Assembly: GCA_033296885.1 (NCBI GenBank)
Contig: MU863893.1
Span: 62,001-126,000 of the forward strand
Direction of reading: 5' to 3'
DNA length: 64,000 nt
Source: Triangularia verruculosa
Lineage: Eukaryota > Ascomycota > Sordariomycetes > Sordariales > Podosporaceae
A program made the position numbers and the translations under genes. Below are positions 1 to 10,548 of this stretch, piece after piece. The notes under the pieces were generated by a model. It saw only the letters and a list, made by a program, of their open reading frames with translations. It was not told the origin of the DNA and made no database searches. How positions within the stretch are numbered: position 1 is the first letter of the stretch; every line of letters begins with the position of its first letter.

Positions 1-2598
1 CTTGGGGACGCCAATCTTCTGTCGACTGTCCGGCCACATGTTGTGTCGCTTGCGAGGCAAAGGCGATCAGCGGATTGGCTGGCTCGACAGGTGTAGAACC
101 GTTGGGAGAAGCGCTTGCCGCTGTTGCTGCCGATGCCGCCGCGTAGAGGTACGACGCGCCGTCCGCCGAGTCAAACGTTGCAGCGCCGCCGTTTTGATGT
201 ACGGTGCCGCCCGAGACGGCTTGATCCGCATACGTAAGAGCCGGATACGGCATAGTGGAGCTGGGTACTGCACCCGAATCATAGTACCCACCGCCGTTGA
301 TGGAGGCGGCCGGTTGTTCTGTTTGTGACCCCGTTGGTAGGCCTTGGTTCGAGTCCTGTTGCTCCAGTGATGGGTTATCCTTGCGGGCCATGTCTTGCTC
401 AACCCAGCCCAGTGTACGCTCAATTATGGCCCCCACTTCGGTTGCAAGTCGATTTCCTGTGCCTGACGTCTGTGTTAGCAACGGTTACTCAACAAGACGG
501 AAAAGCAAACTCACCGAGAAGCCGTCCGATTTCCCCAATGATGGCCAGCCATGTGGTCATGTCCTCACGGGTACTGGCAACCTCCAGAGCCGACGTCTCA
601 TACCGCCGTTCCCATTGCGCAACGAGCTGTGTGAAGATGGCGGCTACGTACACGGCCAGCTGATACCATGTTGTGTCCAGCGACTTTAGCTTGTGCAACG
701 TGGCCACCACCTTGAGCAGTTTCTTTGCCGTTTCCTCGCATGCCCTGGTATTTTCGGCGCAAAACTTGGGATCGTCCGTCATGCAGACCGAAGGATGTCT
801 AAGACACAAGGTGAACTCGAGACAAAACGCCTGGCAATAAAGCGCAAACACCTTGGCCTCTGGTTTTGCCGTTTCTACGTTTAGTTCTTCAGGAAGATTG
901 TCGAGCAGGGTGCGCATCCCATCCTCCAATTCTCGAATCACATCAACGTACGTGCTTGGGTCCCGTCGCGCGCCATACAACTTGGAATACATTTCCATCA
1001 ACAGAGGCGTCACCTTGAAGCCCATCAGGCCAACTTGATAGTTGCATTGTCCCACTTTGGACTCGTCCAGCACCCCTTCCTCACCCAGGTACTCGTCTGG
1101 AATCGCAATGGGAAATTCCACGTCAAACTCTTGAATAGACAGCGGCATTGGCCGGCCCAGACGACCGTTGAGAGTGCTGTACAAGGCGAGGATGGCCCAC
1201 CACACGCGTTTCCTCGTTTCGTTTTCCAGCGTCGTCCCCCCGCCGGGAATTTTGACCGCGCGATGCAGGTTCAGTTCGATTGCCTTTATAAAGGCAAAGC
1301 TTGCCAACGTGAGTGCACAGCCGGGCTTGGGAAAGTTTCGAGTGTGGGACATCATCATGGCGAGGGCTTGGACGGCCGTGACGGACTGGGTTATGGCGAG
1401 ATCATAAAACTTGCCGAGGCACCAGTGGTAGTGCTTGTTGGATAGGTCGTTGAGCTGAACGTATTGCTCCGGCTTTTCTCGGTTCCGGACGCCATACTGG
1501 AAGTAAATGGTGGCAAAGACCATGTGGGTAATGACCAGCTCGGGCACCGAAGGCTTGAAGTTTGGTTCATCGTAGATGCGTTTTAACTGTGTTGGTTTTG
1601 TCAGATCTTTTCTGTCTACGTCTGGATGGGTTGACCTACCAGCTGGAGAAAAGACGGCTTGTGCAAGATGGGAAGAAATGGTGACAGGGTCAAAAAGTAC
1701 CACTCGGCATAGGTAAAGGCGTCATGTCGGGAAGGAAGTTCGACATTGGGCGGCGCGGGGTGGATGTTGAGCGCGGTCTGGAAGAACGCCTGGACCGACT
1801 TGTTGTACAGTGGCGAGCCAAACGTGGTGCCCGGTGGTGGTTCGTCCATGTCTGGGCCATCAAACGAGGCTGTTATGTCGAGCGTGGTGCCGAGAATGGA
1901 CAGTGTAGTCCCCTTTATGGAGCTCAGCGGCTCTTTATCTGAAGACACACCCAGGTGGCTGTCTGCGGGTCTCGCCTCGACCAAGGAATATCGTGTGCTT
2001 GAGCTGCGCTCCGATGGCTGTTTCGTCCGGCCTCCTTTCACCCAAACCAGGCCTACCTGGGTCCATTGGTCCTTCACAGGGTTGCCCACCGCGTCAAAAA
2101 CCATGCCTTCGGGGTACGTGTTGTTGTACCCGGGAAACTGCCACGGCCTGACCTCTACACCATTGTTTTCCAGCAGCTTCTCTAGCGAACGGATATGCGC
2201 CAGCATGGCACCCTTTTCACGCTCCAGCTGCTGTAAATACCCCCGACGCTCGGTGCGCCCAGTAACACGGTCGGTAACATAGCATTCGAGGTTTTGGTTG
2301 GTACAATGGGAACATCCTTCGGGGAGCGCATCGCAACGAATCTTTCTGACCTGAACAAGACACAAATTCAGCCGCTTCGTCCAGACCAAAGAGAAAGAGC
2401 CAAAGACCGTACCTTGCACCTGTCACAAGCCTGACCTGTCCGGGTATATGACTGCAGCTTGCTCTTGACAACGCTTGAAAAGTCCTCGGGACCGCGTTCG
2501 AGACGCGGCAGCTTCACCTTGGTTGAAGCACCGTCGCCTTGGTCCGAACCGGTGGAGTCACTGGCCCGCTTCAAGGTGTTTGGCCGGCCTGCAGGCAT
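1..2598 (-). CDS. Zn2Cys6 fungal transcription factor (3' end cut by window)
   Basis: Exons on the minus strand are 2598-2413, 2350-1640, 1586-515 and 462 to beyond base 1; introns are 2351-2412, 1587-1639 and 463-514. The ATG at 2598 starts a basic N-terminus. A complete binuclear zinc cluster follows, Cys58, 61, 68, 75, 78 and 85 (C-x2-C-x6-C-x6-C-x2-C-x6-C), interrupted by the first intron. A predicted coiled linker (LQQLEREKGAMLAHIRSLE) comes next, the usual dimerisation element. The middle part is a fungal-specific transcription factor domain. The last visible exon is rich in Ala, Gly, Ser and Tyr, as in activation regions. Family knowledge: nuclear DNA-binding regulator recognising CGG-type triplets. 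At least 810 residues are present; the C-terminus lies outside the window. I do not recognise the orthologue or its pathway. It shares an upstream region with Cgi121. Confidence 0.85.
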
Positions 2599-3403
2599 GG
2601 TGATTGGATATGTATTGCGCCGCTATTTTGGCGACAGCTCGACGCCTGGCTTTTTCGTTCGACCGACAGGCTGTGGTGGTTTTCTGTGCCGCGCCTGCGA
2701 CGGGGCGGCGATGGGACGGATGCGACGACTCGTCGAATCTCTTCTCCTGTCTGTTATCTGATGTCGTCGTCAAGCGTATGCGCCTCCAGTGGAGGTGGAG
2801 GAGGAGGGAAGTTCCAGCGGGTTTTGCCGGTGTCAATGGGAAAGCTGGGAAGGAGAATGCCAGTGCTGGTGATGGCATGACCCTGCCGCTGCTATCGTGC
2901 GGGAACGTCGCGTCCAAATCCCCGGGATTGGCAGCAGTTCCTGCCGCCGCCCAGGCCTTGGACAAGGAAGGTCATCACAGCTGCATCCGGCGAAAAGTGG
3001 ACCCCGGCAACCAATATTACAAGCGTAACGGAGAGGTCCCTTGTCTTTGCTTCATCTCAGCGTTGGATGTCGATGATCATGGCATGCAGATTTTCTGTAG
3101 GCAAGGTCATTGTCTTTGCGGAAAGCTCTTGGAGTAATGTATAATGTGGTATGTTAAAATACAATCTCCTATTCTTTGATGGCAATACAGTGCTTGTGTA
3201 CCTATTCATGCCAGTACACCAGTCGGCCCCACTTCTCCCAGGGCCGATTGAGCTTGGTGCCCCGCCCGTGATCTGCCCCTCCAAAGTTTTGTTGATCTGC
3301 AACACCAATTCCAGCGACAATTGATCTCGAAATTAGCGGCCTAGGCAAATAACAACCGACTCTCTATAACCGCAAAATACCTTTATATTCCCCCACCAAA
3401 TCC
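2599..3403. other. Divergent intergenic region between regulator and Cgi121
   Basis: No credible gene is visible in these 0.8 kb; the short open frames on both strands lack splice or family support. A TATA-like TTTATATTC at 3381-3389 lies just upstream of the Cgi121 gene. The region presumably holds promoters for both flanking genes. Confidence 0.5.
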
Positions 3404-4131
3404 ATGAGCAAAAGACCAGCGACCGAAACCTCCGACCCCGCCCTCACCTCGAAACGTCCCAAGCCTCCTTCTGGCGTCACCATGTCCCTCGAGCGCATCC
3501 GACTCGAGCATATTCCTGAGAGTTACAGGGTCTACGGTGCCCTCTTCCGCGATGTGTCCAACGCTTCTTTTCTCCAGGCCCAGCTGATATCCCGAAACCC
3601 CGAGTTTGAGTACGCCTTTGTCGATGCGTCTACCGTCTTGTCCCGCGCCCACCTGCTTGCGGCTGTGTGGAACGCAGTGTATACCTCGGTGGAGGGAAAT
3701 CTAAGGACGCCAAATGTGCACTCCGAAGTGGTGGCTTCCTTGAACATCAACAACAATGTATGATTGGGCGCGATGCTTTCAGCGGCGCGACACGCTGACA
3801 CCACAGACAGATTGCCGATGGGTATAGACGATGGGGGATAACGCCCGACAAAACCAAGGATTTGGTGGTGGTCAAGATCCTCTCTTCGCCCGACACTCTT
3901 GGAGATGCCCAACAAGAAAAAGACGTCTGGACGCGTTTGACAGCGCAGGTCAAAGGTCGGCCGGTGCAATTAACAGACCAAGAAATTGCGCAGGTAACAG
4001 ACTGGCAAAAAGTAAGAAAATACTACAAGATGAACGGGGCGCCGGTCTTGGACCAGACAAAAGACGAGGCGGAAAAGAGAAAAAAGATGGAGAGCCTTGC
4101 CATCATGGGCATGGCACTGCGGGGGCTGTAG
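3404..4131 (+). CDS. cgi121: KEOPS/EKC complex subunit Cgi121
   Basis: Exons 3404-3757 and 3811-4131, intron 3758-3810 (GTATG donor, CAG acceptor), 224 residues. The protein resembles the Cgi121/TPRKB family: an N-terminal LERIRLEHIPESYRV strand, a central SEVVASLNINNN-IADGYRRWGI segment at the exon junction, and a C-terminal MGMALRGL. Family role: Cgi121 is an accessory subunit of the KEOPS complex, which makes the universal t6A modification at position 37 of ANN-decoding tRNAs; it contacts Bud32 and helps bind tRNA. The start is uncertain. The ATG at 3404 adds a basic KRP-rich stretch of 26 residues; the ATG at 3482 has a better context (CACCATG) and starts where the family domain starts. 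Confidence 0.85.
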
Positions 4132-4275
4132 AAATGATACCCAATTGTTGCTCATAAATCGTGATCGTTATCTTGCTATCTGATCCTGGTCTAGGTCTTG
4201 TCCGTGTCTTCGTTGCCAAGGGAGTAAAATTAAAAAGCACGCTGGAATCATCAAAGGTATCAACAATTACAAAAT

Positions 4276-5838
4276 TTAGGCAAATCCAAACAACGACTTT
4301 AGTCTCCTCATGACCTCCGCTCTCATGGCATCTCTCGATCCAACCGTCCGCTGTACCGCATCTCTATTCTCATACGCCCGTCTCAGCAGGTACTTCATGC
4401 ACTCTCCCGTTGAGCCCCACACCAAGTACTTGTATGCCTTTGCCTTTTCCTGCTTCTCCGTCGTGCCCTGCCTGTTGGACGCAACAAGCTCGCAGCTGAC
4501 CTCGTCCGCCATTCCCTGCAACTGGGCAAAGGCGACATCGCTCGTCTTTTGCTCCTGCTGCAATATCCTCTTTGCCTTAATCACGGAATCCCGGTTGTGT
4601 GTAGCCACCACCATGGCCACCTCTGGGAATCCGCCCTCTCCCTTTAACGGTCCGGCTTCCCAATCCTTCTTGAGCAGGGACTCGGCAATGCCGTCAAAGG
4701 CTCTGTCTGTGTCTTCCTTGGTATCGTGGATCAGCTGCCTCGGGTCGCTCCCCAGATACGCGCCTCTGACCAGCTTGACGCCCAGCACAAAACTCTTTCG
4801 GTTGGCTTCTCGTAGATGCCGGCTGAGTGTCTCCGGTGCGGATTTGAGGTAAGCCTGATATGTCCCGTACACCACCGGTTGCGTTTGGTTGTATCTCTCC
4901 ATAAACTCCAACGTCCACTTGTCTATCCCGCCTTGTACCGCGGCCTGCTCGGCGTCAAACAGTAACCTGACACCCCTTGACTGAGCCAACACACATATGC
5001 TATCGATCGCCTGCTTCAGGTTTGCTGATGGATCCGCTCCTTGCCGGAGGCACTGTAGCGCCAGCACACCCGCTCCGGTAAACTTGAGCGCCACATAATC
5101 CCCCCTGCCGGCCAGCAAGACGGTCATGAGCGTCCCTTGAGCCCAGCTGTCAATCTCTTCCACATCAACCGCGGTTTCTTGGGGTTCCTTGGATACAGAC
5201 CCAGGGGCCGCTTCGTGGCTGTGCGGAGCGACAACCTCTCTGGCATACCCCAGGATCACTCCCTCAAACCCTACATCCTTGAGCCCCTTGATCGTCCTCG
5301 CTACCTCGGCGGGCTGCTCGCCGGCGCAAAACTGAGCATAAAATGTCTCCTTCAACAGAGCCCGCAGCAAAGGGTTGGAGTCTGGGTTTAGTACCGGGTT
5401 GCTTGTATGGGCTAGCATGGACATGATGGCTAATGAAGGGGGGAGCAGGAATGGCGAGGACGAGATGGTGGCCGTCATCCACGATCTGAGAACCGTGAGT
5501 AGAGGAAGGACCGAAAGTGGAGCGGGTTTGGGTGACCCCATCTCGGCGTCTTGTGGCTGTCGGCGATTGCGCTGGTGATTGGGTAGTACCTCTGACAGGG
5601 TAAAGTTACTGGATGGTGATGATTGGGTTGGCGAAGAGTGTAACGATCGTGTCGGTGTCGACGATCTCGATGTGGAGGATGCCTCTCTGGCAGGCATCAA
5701 TATGATATTATGGCGACCGTAACGAGCCAGGAAAGCTGCCTGTCCAGTGGCATTGATGGCAGCAATCGCCCGTCTCTTGGACATGCTCCGTGGCAGGAGC
5801 ATGCCGGGCAAAGGTCTGGGAAGCGATGCCATGGTCAC
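4276..5838 (-). CDS. put1: Mitochondrial proline dehydrogenase
   Basis: Single exon of 520 residues. It oxidises L-proline to delta-1-pyrroline-5-carboxylate using FAD and passes electrons to the respiratory chain at the mitochondrial inner membrane, the first step of proline catabolism. The N-terminal 80 residues are rich in Arg and Ser (RSMSKRRAIAAINATG, then a Ser/Thr-rich stretch), as in a mitochondrial presequence. The C-terminal half has the PRODH barrel motifs VKLVRGAYLGSDPR and YLVWGSTGECMKYLLRRAYENRDAV, the latter ending in the substrate-binding arginines. Unlike the Aspergillus prn cluster, no P5C dehydrogenase or proline permease lies next to it. A second in-frame ATG two codons downstream could also serve. 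A 10-bp inverted repeat lies upstream at 6159-6197. Confidence 0.93.
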   Translation of the reverse strand: MTMASLPRPLPGMLLPRSMSKRRAIAAINATGQAAFLARYGRHNIILMPAREASSTSRSSTPTRSLHSSPTQSSPSSNFTLSEVLPNHQRNRRQPQDAEMGSPKPAPLSVLPLLTVLRSWMTATISSSPFLLPPSLAIMSMLAHTSNPVLNPDSNPLLRALLKETFYAQFCAGEQPAEVARTIKGLKDVGFEGVILGYAREVVAPHSHEAAPGSVSKEPQETAVDVEEIDSWAQGTLMTVLLAGRGDYVALKFTGAGVLALQCLRQGADPSANLKQAIDSICVLAQSRGVRLLFDAEQAAVQGGIDKWTLEFMERYNQTQPVVYGTYQAYLKSAPETLSRHLREANRKSFVLGVKLVRGAYLGSDPRQLIHDTKEDTDRAFDGIAESLLKKDWEAGPLKGEGGFPEVAMVVATHNRDSVIKAKRILQQEQKTSDVAFAQLQGMADEVSCELVASNRQGTTEKQEKAKAYKYLVWGSTGECMKYLLRRAYENRDAVQRTVGSRDAMRAEVMRRLKSLFGFA

Positions 5839-6685
5839 CGGTCCGGAAGGTGTGCTCTGGCTGGGTGTCTATCAATGACGCAGGAAGAGAAACACCAAAA
5901 GAGTTGAGATGAAAACCCAAAAGTCAATTGATGTCGAGGTTACGCTACGGGCACCTTATATCAGAGACAAGACTTCCCCGGTATCGCACATGCAGTGACG
6001 CAGTCCAGCCAGGATTTCATCGAGTCCAAAGCCGACCAATCCCCTCTGATACCCCTCGACGTTGCTGCAATCGCTGATTTGCCGTTGGATTTCAGACGTC
6101 TCCTTTGTCAAGCTTTCCCTTCGCTGCAGGCCATGATGTTATCGTCGCGCCCTTATCAACCGGCGGCCCCCCACATCCCCAACCAAAGGCCGCCGGTAGC
6201 CGCAAATGCAGGCGGCTGTGGGGAAAGGGCCCTCTGCCGTCATCGACGAATTGGCCCCGCTCCTCTGCTCCCACGCAGGTCTCGATTCATTCCAGTCGAG
6301 CTGCCAGTCCTGCCAAGCCCCCTAGCGTTGCTGAATGGCTTCCGTAACCCCTGGTGAGCCCCGGCTCTCCTCGCCGCGGCCGTCTAAACAGCGACAGCCC
6401 CGTGACAAAGCCCACGCCAGCGGCTTCGGAGGGCGGTTGCTATCGGCGCTCTCAGGAGGACGTTGATCCCAACCATCTGCTCCAATTGAGGAGAATGACT
6501 GGGTCATGTGGTTCCGTAGTGCGCCGTGGGGATGCAGCCGGGAGATCCCTTCCCCGACGAGGGCCGAAGCGGGAGTCTCCTTCTCGAGGTGGTGTGTTGA
6601 AGCTTGTCGCCCCTTTGTGTGTGTATATGAGATGCCACCCTCGATGAGCGAGCGCACTGGCGGGCCTCGCTGGCATTGCTCGCGC
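5839..6685. other. Intergenic: put1 upstream region and 3' flank of next gene
   Basis: I see no gene in this 0.85-kb stretch. It contains a perfect 10-bp inverted repeat (6159-6168 and 6188-6197) listed separately. Confidence 0.5.
6159..6197. repeat. 10-bp perfect inverted repeat upstream of put1
   Basis: ACCGGCGGCC at 6159-6168 is exactly complementary to GGCCGCCGGT at 6188-6197, with a 19-nt C-rich spacer. The arms carry inverted CGG triplets, the half-site type bound by Zn2Cys6 regulators, about 320-360 nt upstream of the proline dehydrogenase ATG. Function is inferred only from position and shape. Confidence 0.4.
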
Positions 6686-7390
6686 TCATGCCTTTTGCCT
6701 CACTGCCCTGATCTTTCGCTTGATGTATTCCACATATTGGAGACGCCGCCCCCGTTTGGTCGCCAGGAGATCTTGGATACCGCCGTAGATGGTACCCACA
6801 ACCAGGGCTGTTTTGGTAGTCCGGGCAGCCAGTGGTAATGAGTAACGGTCTAACATGGGGGGGGCTTGTCAGCATTGTTCCGCACTCTTCACGGCTCGCT
6901 GGCAGTCAGAGAACATACTCCAGAAACTAAAAACCCCAGCACAAGTCACCATGGACGTCACGGTGTTGAACACATCTGCGGTGCCTCGGTATTCGTCAAA
7001 CATGTGTTCGATCGCAAACACGGCCGTGGTCCACACGCCGATCTTGGTTCCCATCTTGAGTCCCTCACGTAAGCCTCCTCGGGCTGCGATGTAGTTCTTG
7101 CTCTTGTGGTAGAGGTACCAGCCAGTGGCGGTTGAGGGAAGTTTGTGGGCGTGCTCGGCGCGGAACTGGAGACTGGCGACTTTACTGCCATGGCCTGCTC
7201 CGACGAGAAATCCGGTCCCAAAGGACAGCATCGTGGCAAGCGGAAGTCGAATCATAGGAGGCATGGACAGACGCGAGGAGAGGTAGAATGCCTCCAGTTC
7301 TTCCTTGGTGGGCTTTTGGTAGCCCGTGGGAACCTCGTCTTGCTGCTTAGCCGGAGCGGCGGCGGGGATATGCGGCTGATGGCTAGCCAT
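6686..7390 (-). CDS. Tim17/Tim22/Tim23-like membrane protein
   Basis: Exons 7390-6919 and 6849-6686, intron 6850-6918 (GTATGT donor, TTAG acceptor), 211 residues. The splice gives a continuous FSFWNRYSLPLAARTTK junction and a basic C-terminal tail. Several glycine-rich hydrophobic segments are visible (LATMLSFGTGFLVGAGHG, AGVFSF, ALVVGTIYGGI), a pattern like the Tim17/22/23 superfamily of mitochondrial inner-membrane proteins. I cannot tell a translocase subunit from the complex I assembly or orphan members of the family. The start at 7390 has context CAAAATGG; the frame stays open upstream to 7591 but that extension looks unlike coding sequence. Confidence 0.7.
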
Positions 7391-7681
7391 TTTGCAATGT
7401 TCAAATCTCGTAACTATCGTCTGCCGGCAAGTATTGGAATGGAATGTTGAAGAAGCTGCGATAGGTACTGGGCTGTCAATCTGCTTCTCCCGGTGATGGA
7501 TTGAAAATGTCAGAGGTCCAAGCTCCCTGCCCCACCTCCGGTTTCCTGCTAGGATCATGCTGCTTGGCCATCTGGGAGGAGCACTCCACATCCACCAGCT
7601 CTCATCCAGCTGCCACTCACATCACACTTGAGCAGGAACGTAAGCTGTTGACCCTGTTCGCTTTGACATATTTCTCTCAAG

Positions 7682-8167
7682 ATGGTATGTAAGCATGCAC
7701 AAATATCTCAAATTCCGAACCTGACACAAGATTCGCAGCCTCCACGCTCCGCTGCCGTCATTGACGACTCGCCCACCGCTCTCACTCTCATTCTCAAGCA
7801 CGGCATTGCCAGCGTCTTTCTGTTTGCGTCTCCTTCGTGGACGTTCGAAAAGCTCTCCACAGAGCTCCTAGAGATCTTGCGTGATCGATACCCTGAGGGC
7901 CTGGCGACCTCAACTGAGCCAGAATCCACCGTCACACCCATTCCAGCCGATGACGCGGATGTGAAAGTAGTGTTTGGCACACCCAGAGATGTCGACGACC
8001 ACACAAAGGGGTTCAAGAAGTTTGACGTGGGCCCCACGGATACCTTGGGCACGAAGGGCTTGAAGAAGGTCACTACGTTTGCGTTTGCACTGCTGGGCCC
8101 AGATCAGGATGAGGATGGGCCTGTCAAGTTCGAGGTCGCCTTCCCGGCTAATGATGTTGAGGCTTGA
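7682..8167 (+). CDS. Small conserved-looking protein, ATG-only first coding exon
   Basis: Proposed exons are 7682-7684 (just the ATG) and 7739-8167, with a 54-nt intron (GTATGT donor, CTGAC branch motif, CGCAG acceptor), giving 143 residues beginning MPPRSAAVIDDSPTALTL. Retaining the intron keeps the frame open and adds 18 residues, so both forms are possible. The protein has one hydrophobic stretch (IASVFLFASPSW), an acidic middle and no domain I recognise. It is divergent from the Tim17-like gene, 291 nt away. Confidence 0.65.
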   Translation: MVCKHAQISQIPNLTQDSQPPRSAAVIDDSPTALTLILKHGIASVFLFASPSWTFEKLSTELLEILRDRYPEGLATSTEPESTVTPIPADDADVKVVFGTPRDVDDHTKGFKKFDVGPTDTLGTKGLKKVTTFAFALLGPDQDEDGPVKFEVAFPANDVEA

Positions 8168-8470
8168 GGTCAGGAGACGGGGTGTCTACCACATGTTTTT
8201 GGCGTTCCTGAGCGGGTTCTGGGGCCGGCTTGCATGGATATCGTGGCGTTTGGTGTTTTCTGGGTCAGGAGGGAAGAACGTATGGGCATTCACAATTTCA
8301 CGTTGACTTATTCCTTGATGTTACCGATTGCTCTAGCTCAGGGACACCGTCTACCTAATGTAAACAAAGAGGGGCCTTTCCATTTCAACACAAAATGTAA
8401 AAGGGGAAAATCTTCGTTGATCATGAAGCGGTATTCAGATCGGGTCCAGCAGAACCAAAAGAAAAGGATG
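8168..8470. other. Intergenic, no gene seen
   Basis: 3' flank of the small protein gene, leading to the tRNA. Nothing recognisable. Confidence 0.5.
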
Positions 8471-8559
8471 AGGTCGTGCCCGGGTTCGAACCGGGGTTAC
8501 TGGAAGGTTTGATTGAGAATCATCAAAATCCAGAGTGATAACCGCTACACTACACAACC
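8471..8559 (-). tRNA. tRNA-Gln (anticodon UUG) with 17-nt intron
   Basis: On the minus strand the acceptor arms GGTTGTG and CACGACC pair over seven base pairs with one G-U. The D arm and the T arm (CCCCGGTTCGAACCCGGGC region) are standard. The anticodon loop TTTTGA(T) gives TTG at 8526-8524. Between position 37 (8523) and position 38 (8505) lies a 17-nt insert at 8522-8506, the canonical place for eukaryotic tRNA introns removed by the tRNA splicing endonuclease. The mature tRNA would have 72 nt before CCA addition. Confidence 0.93.
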
Positions 8560-8983
8560 TTGGATGACTGCCCCCTTTTGAATGCGGGTTTATGTCGGCT
8601 ACCAATGGCAGCTCCACCTCGTACCAGGCTCTGGCGATGTTGAACCCTATCAGTGGCTTCCGAAACTGATCTTGTCTTGAAATGACCTCAATGTGCAGCG
8701 TGTCTCGGTACTAAAATTAGGCCATCTTGGCCCACTCGGCCAGGCGGTCGGGACGGTTTCCGGCGGGCGTTATTGGCACTCTGGAAGCAGATACTCCGCT
8801 CTCGGCAGGCACGGCGTCGCTTCCAGGTTGCCTCCAGACACCTAACGAACACCCAGTAAACCAACAAAACGAGGCGCAATCAGAAGCACGACGGCCATAT
8901 TACCGTTGGGGCCCTTATCTGCGACTTTTCACAATGCCATCATAGCTTCGAGTTGCGCGTGCAACAATAACGAAACCGTTGAA
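8560..8983. other. Intergenic upstream of ZIP transporter
   Basis: No gene seen; holds the 5' flank of the tRNA and the promoter of the zinc transporter. Confidence 0.5.
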
Positions 8984-10463
8984 ATGGAGCCACATCTTCT
9001 CGCACTACGGAACGACGGTGCGTCTTCCCTTTCCCTTTGTCTGGCTTCTATCTGCAGCCCATGAACCAGCACTGACAATGCCGCGGAAACTCTAGAATGG
9101 TCACAAGTTCCAACATCTCTCCTCCTCGCCGAACTCTCCCGACGCGAAGATGCCGGTCAAGACCAACGACCGGCCTGCGGCTCCGGCAAGAATAACCATG
9201 GCTACGACACCCCCCTTCACGTCTTTGCGCTGTTTTTGATCCTCACCATCAGCACATTGGCCTGCGCCTTTCCTCTCTTTTCTCAGCGAGTGACGAAGCC
9301 GGGGAAGCGCCAAAAGAACATTTTGTTTGTGTGCCAGCATTTCGGCACCGGGGTCTTGATGGCGACGGCATTTGTGCACCTGCTACCCACGGCCTTTGTC
9401 TCTCTGACAGATCCCTGCCTGCCTCATGCTTTCAGCAAGGGGTACCGGCCTCTGGCAGGGCTGATAGCCATGATAGCTGCGTTTGTGGTTGTGGTAATTG
9501 AGTCGATCCTGTCGAGCCGAGGGGCCGGCCATAGCCACTCGCATTCCTGGGACGACGAAGGGTCGGAAGAGGGACAGGAGGAAGCAAAGAATAACCACAC
9601 TCATGGGCGCACTGGGCATTCAAGAACCCCTGATATCGCCATGGACGATCTCGAAGGGGCCGGAGAGCATCAGGGCTTGGTTTCTGGGGCGTCACCTGTT
9701 CCTGGAGGCACGCCCCTGGTGCGTGCCAAGTCACGCAACAGTGGGGACTCGTTTGAAAGGGAGAGGGAATCCTTGGAGCTGGAGCTCGGTCTGGATGAAC
9801 TCAATGACAACGGGCAGAGTGGATCAACGAGGCTGCTGGCCACTTCGAAACCTTTGCCAGCACTTCCTCAACATGCGGATGGCGGGCATCATCATCAGGG
9901 CCCACCAAACGCGGAGGAACAGCAGCGCATGATGCTTCAGTGCGTGCTGCTGGAAGCCGGCATCCTGTTTCACAGCGTGTTCATCGGCATGGCGTTGTCG
10001 GTGGCCACTGGCCCGACGTTTGCCGTATTCCTGCTGGCAATTTCCTTTCACCGTGAGTGTGCCTGCTACTATTTTGGATCTGGGAATGCTAACAAGGACA
10101 ACAGAATCTTTTGAAGGACTTGCCTTGGGAACACGCATTGCAGCCCTCCACTTCCCCAAATCCTCTCCCCGTCCCTGGCTGATGGTCTTGGCCTTTGGCC
10201 TGACCACTCCCATCGGCCAAGCCATCGGGCTGTTTGTTCACAGATTCTACGACCCCATGAGCCAGACCGGTTTGCTCATGGTTGGCTTTATGAACGCCAT
10301 CTCTGCCGGTCTGCTGCTTTTTGCTGGACTTGTCCAGCTGCTGGCAGAAGACTTTTTGAGCGAGAAGAGCTACAAGACGCTGACAGGGAGGAAAAGAGTG
10401 AATGCATTTCTGGCGGTGGCCGGAGGTGCAGGCTTGATGAGCCTCGTGGGGGCTTTTGCTTAG
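8984..10463 (+). CDS. ZIP-family zinc transporter
   Basis: Exons 8984-9017, 9096-10052 and 10105-10463; 449 residues. The first intron (9018-9095) uses GTGCGT and a CTAG acceptor 20 nt after a CTGAC branch motif; the second (10053-10104) uses GTGAGT. This is a plasma-membrane ZIP permease of the Zrt1/Zrt2 type importing Zn2+ (possibly Fe2+). Visible signs: an extracellular N-terminus with ACGSGKNNHGYDTPLHV, TM1 LACAFPLF, the HFGTGVLMATAFVHLLP helix, a long cytosolic loop with His clusters (HSHSHS; HADGGHHHQ), the HSVFIGMAL metal-site helix, and ISFHQSFEGLALG with the HxxxEG motif formed across the second splice junction. The C-terminal helices are complete. Confidence 0.92.
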
Positions 10464-10548
10464 ACATAGTACTGATCTCGATTGTGACATGTAGACATAT
10501 ATACTAATGACGTATTCCTGCATATACATTGCCAACCGACCTCTCCCG

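Noticed and set aside
336..362. GGTTCGAGTCC string resembling a tRNA T-arm
   Set aside because: It sits in the last exon of the left-edge regulator and no cloverleaf can be drawn.
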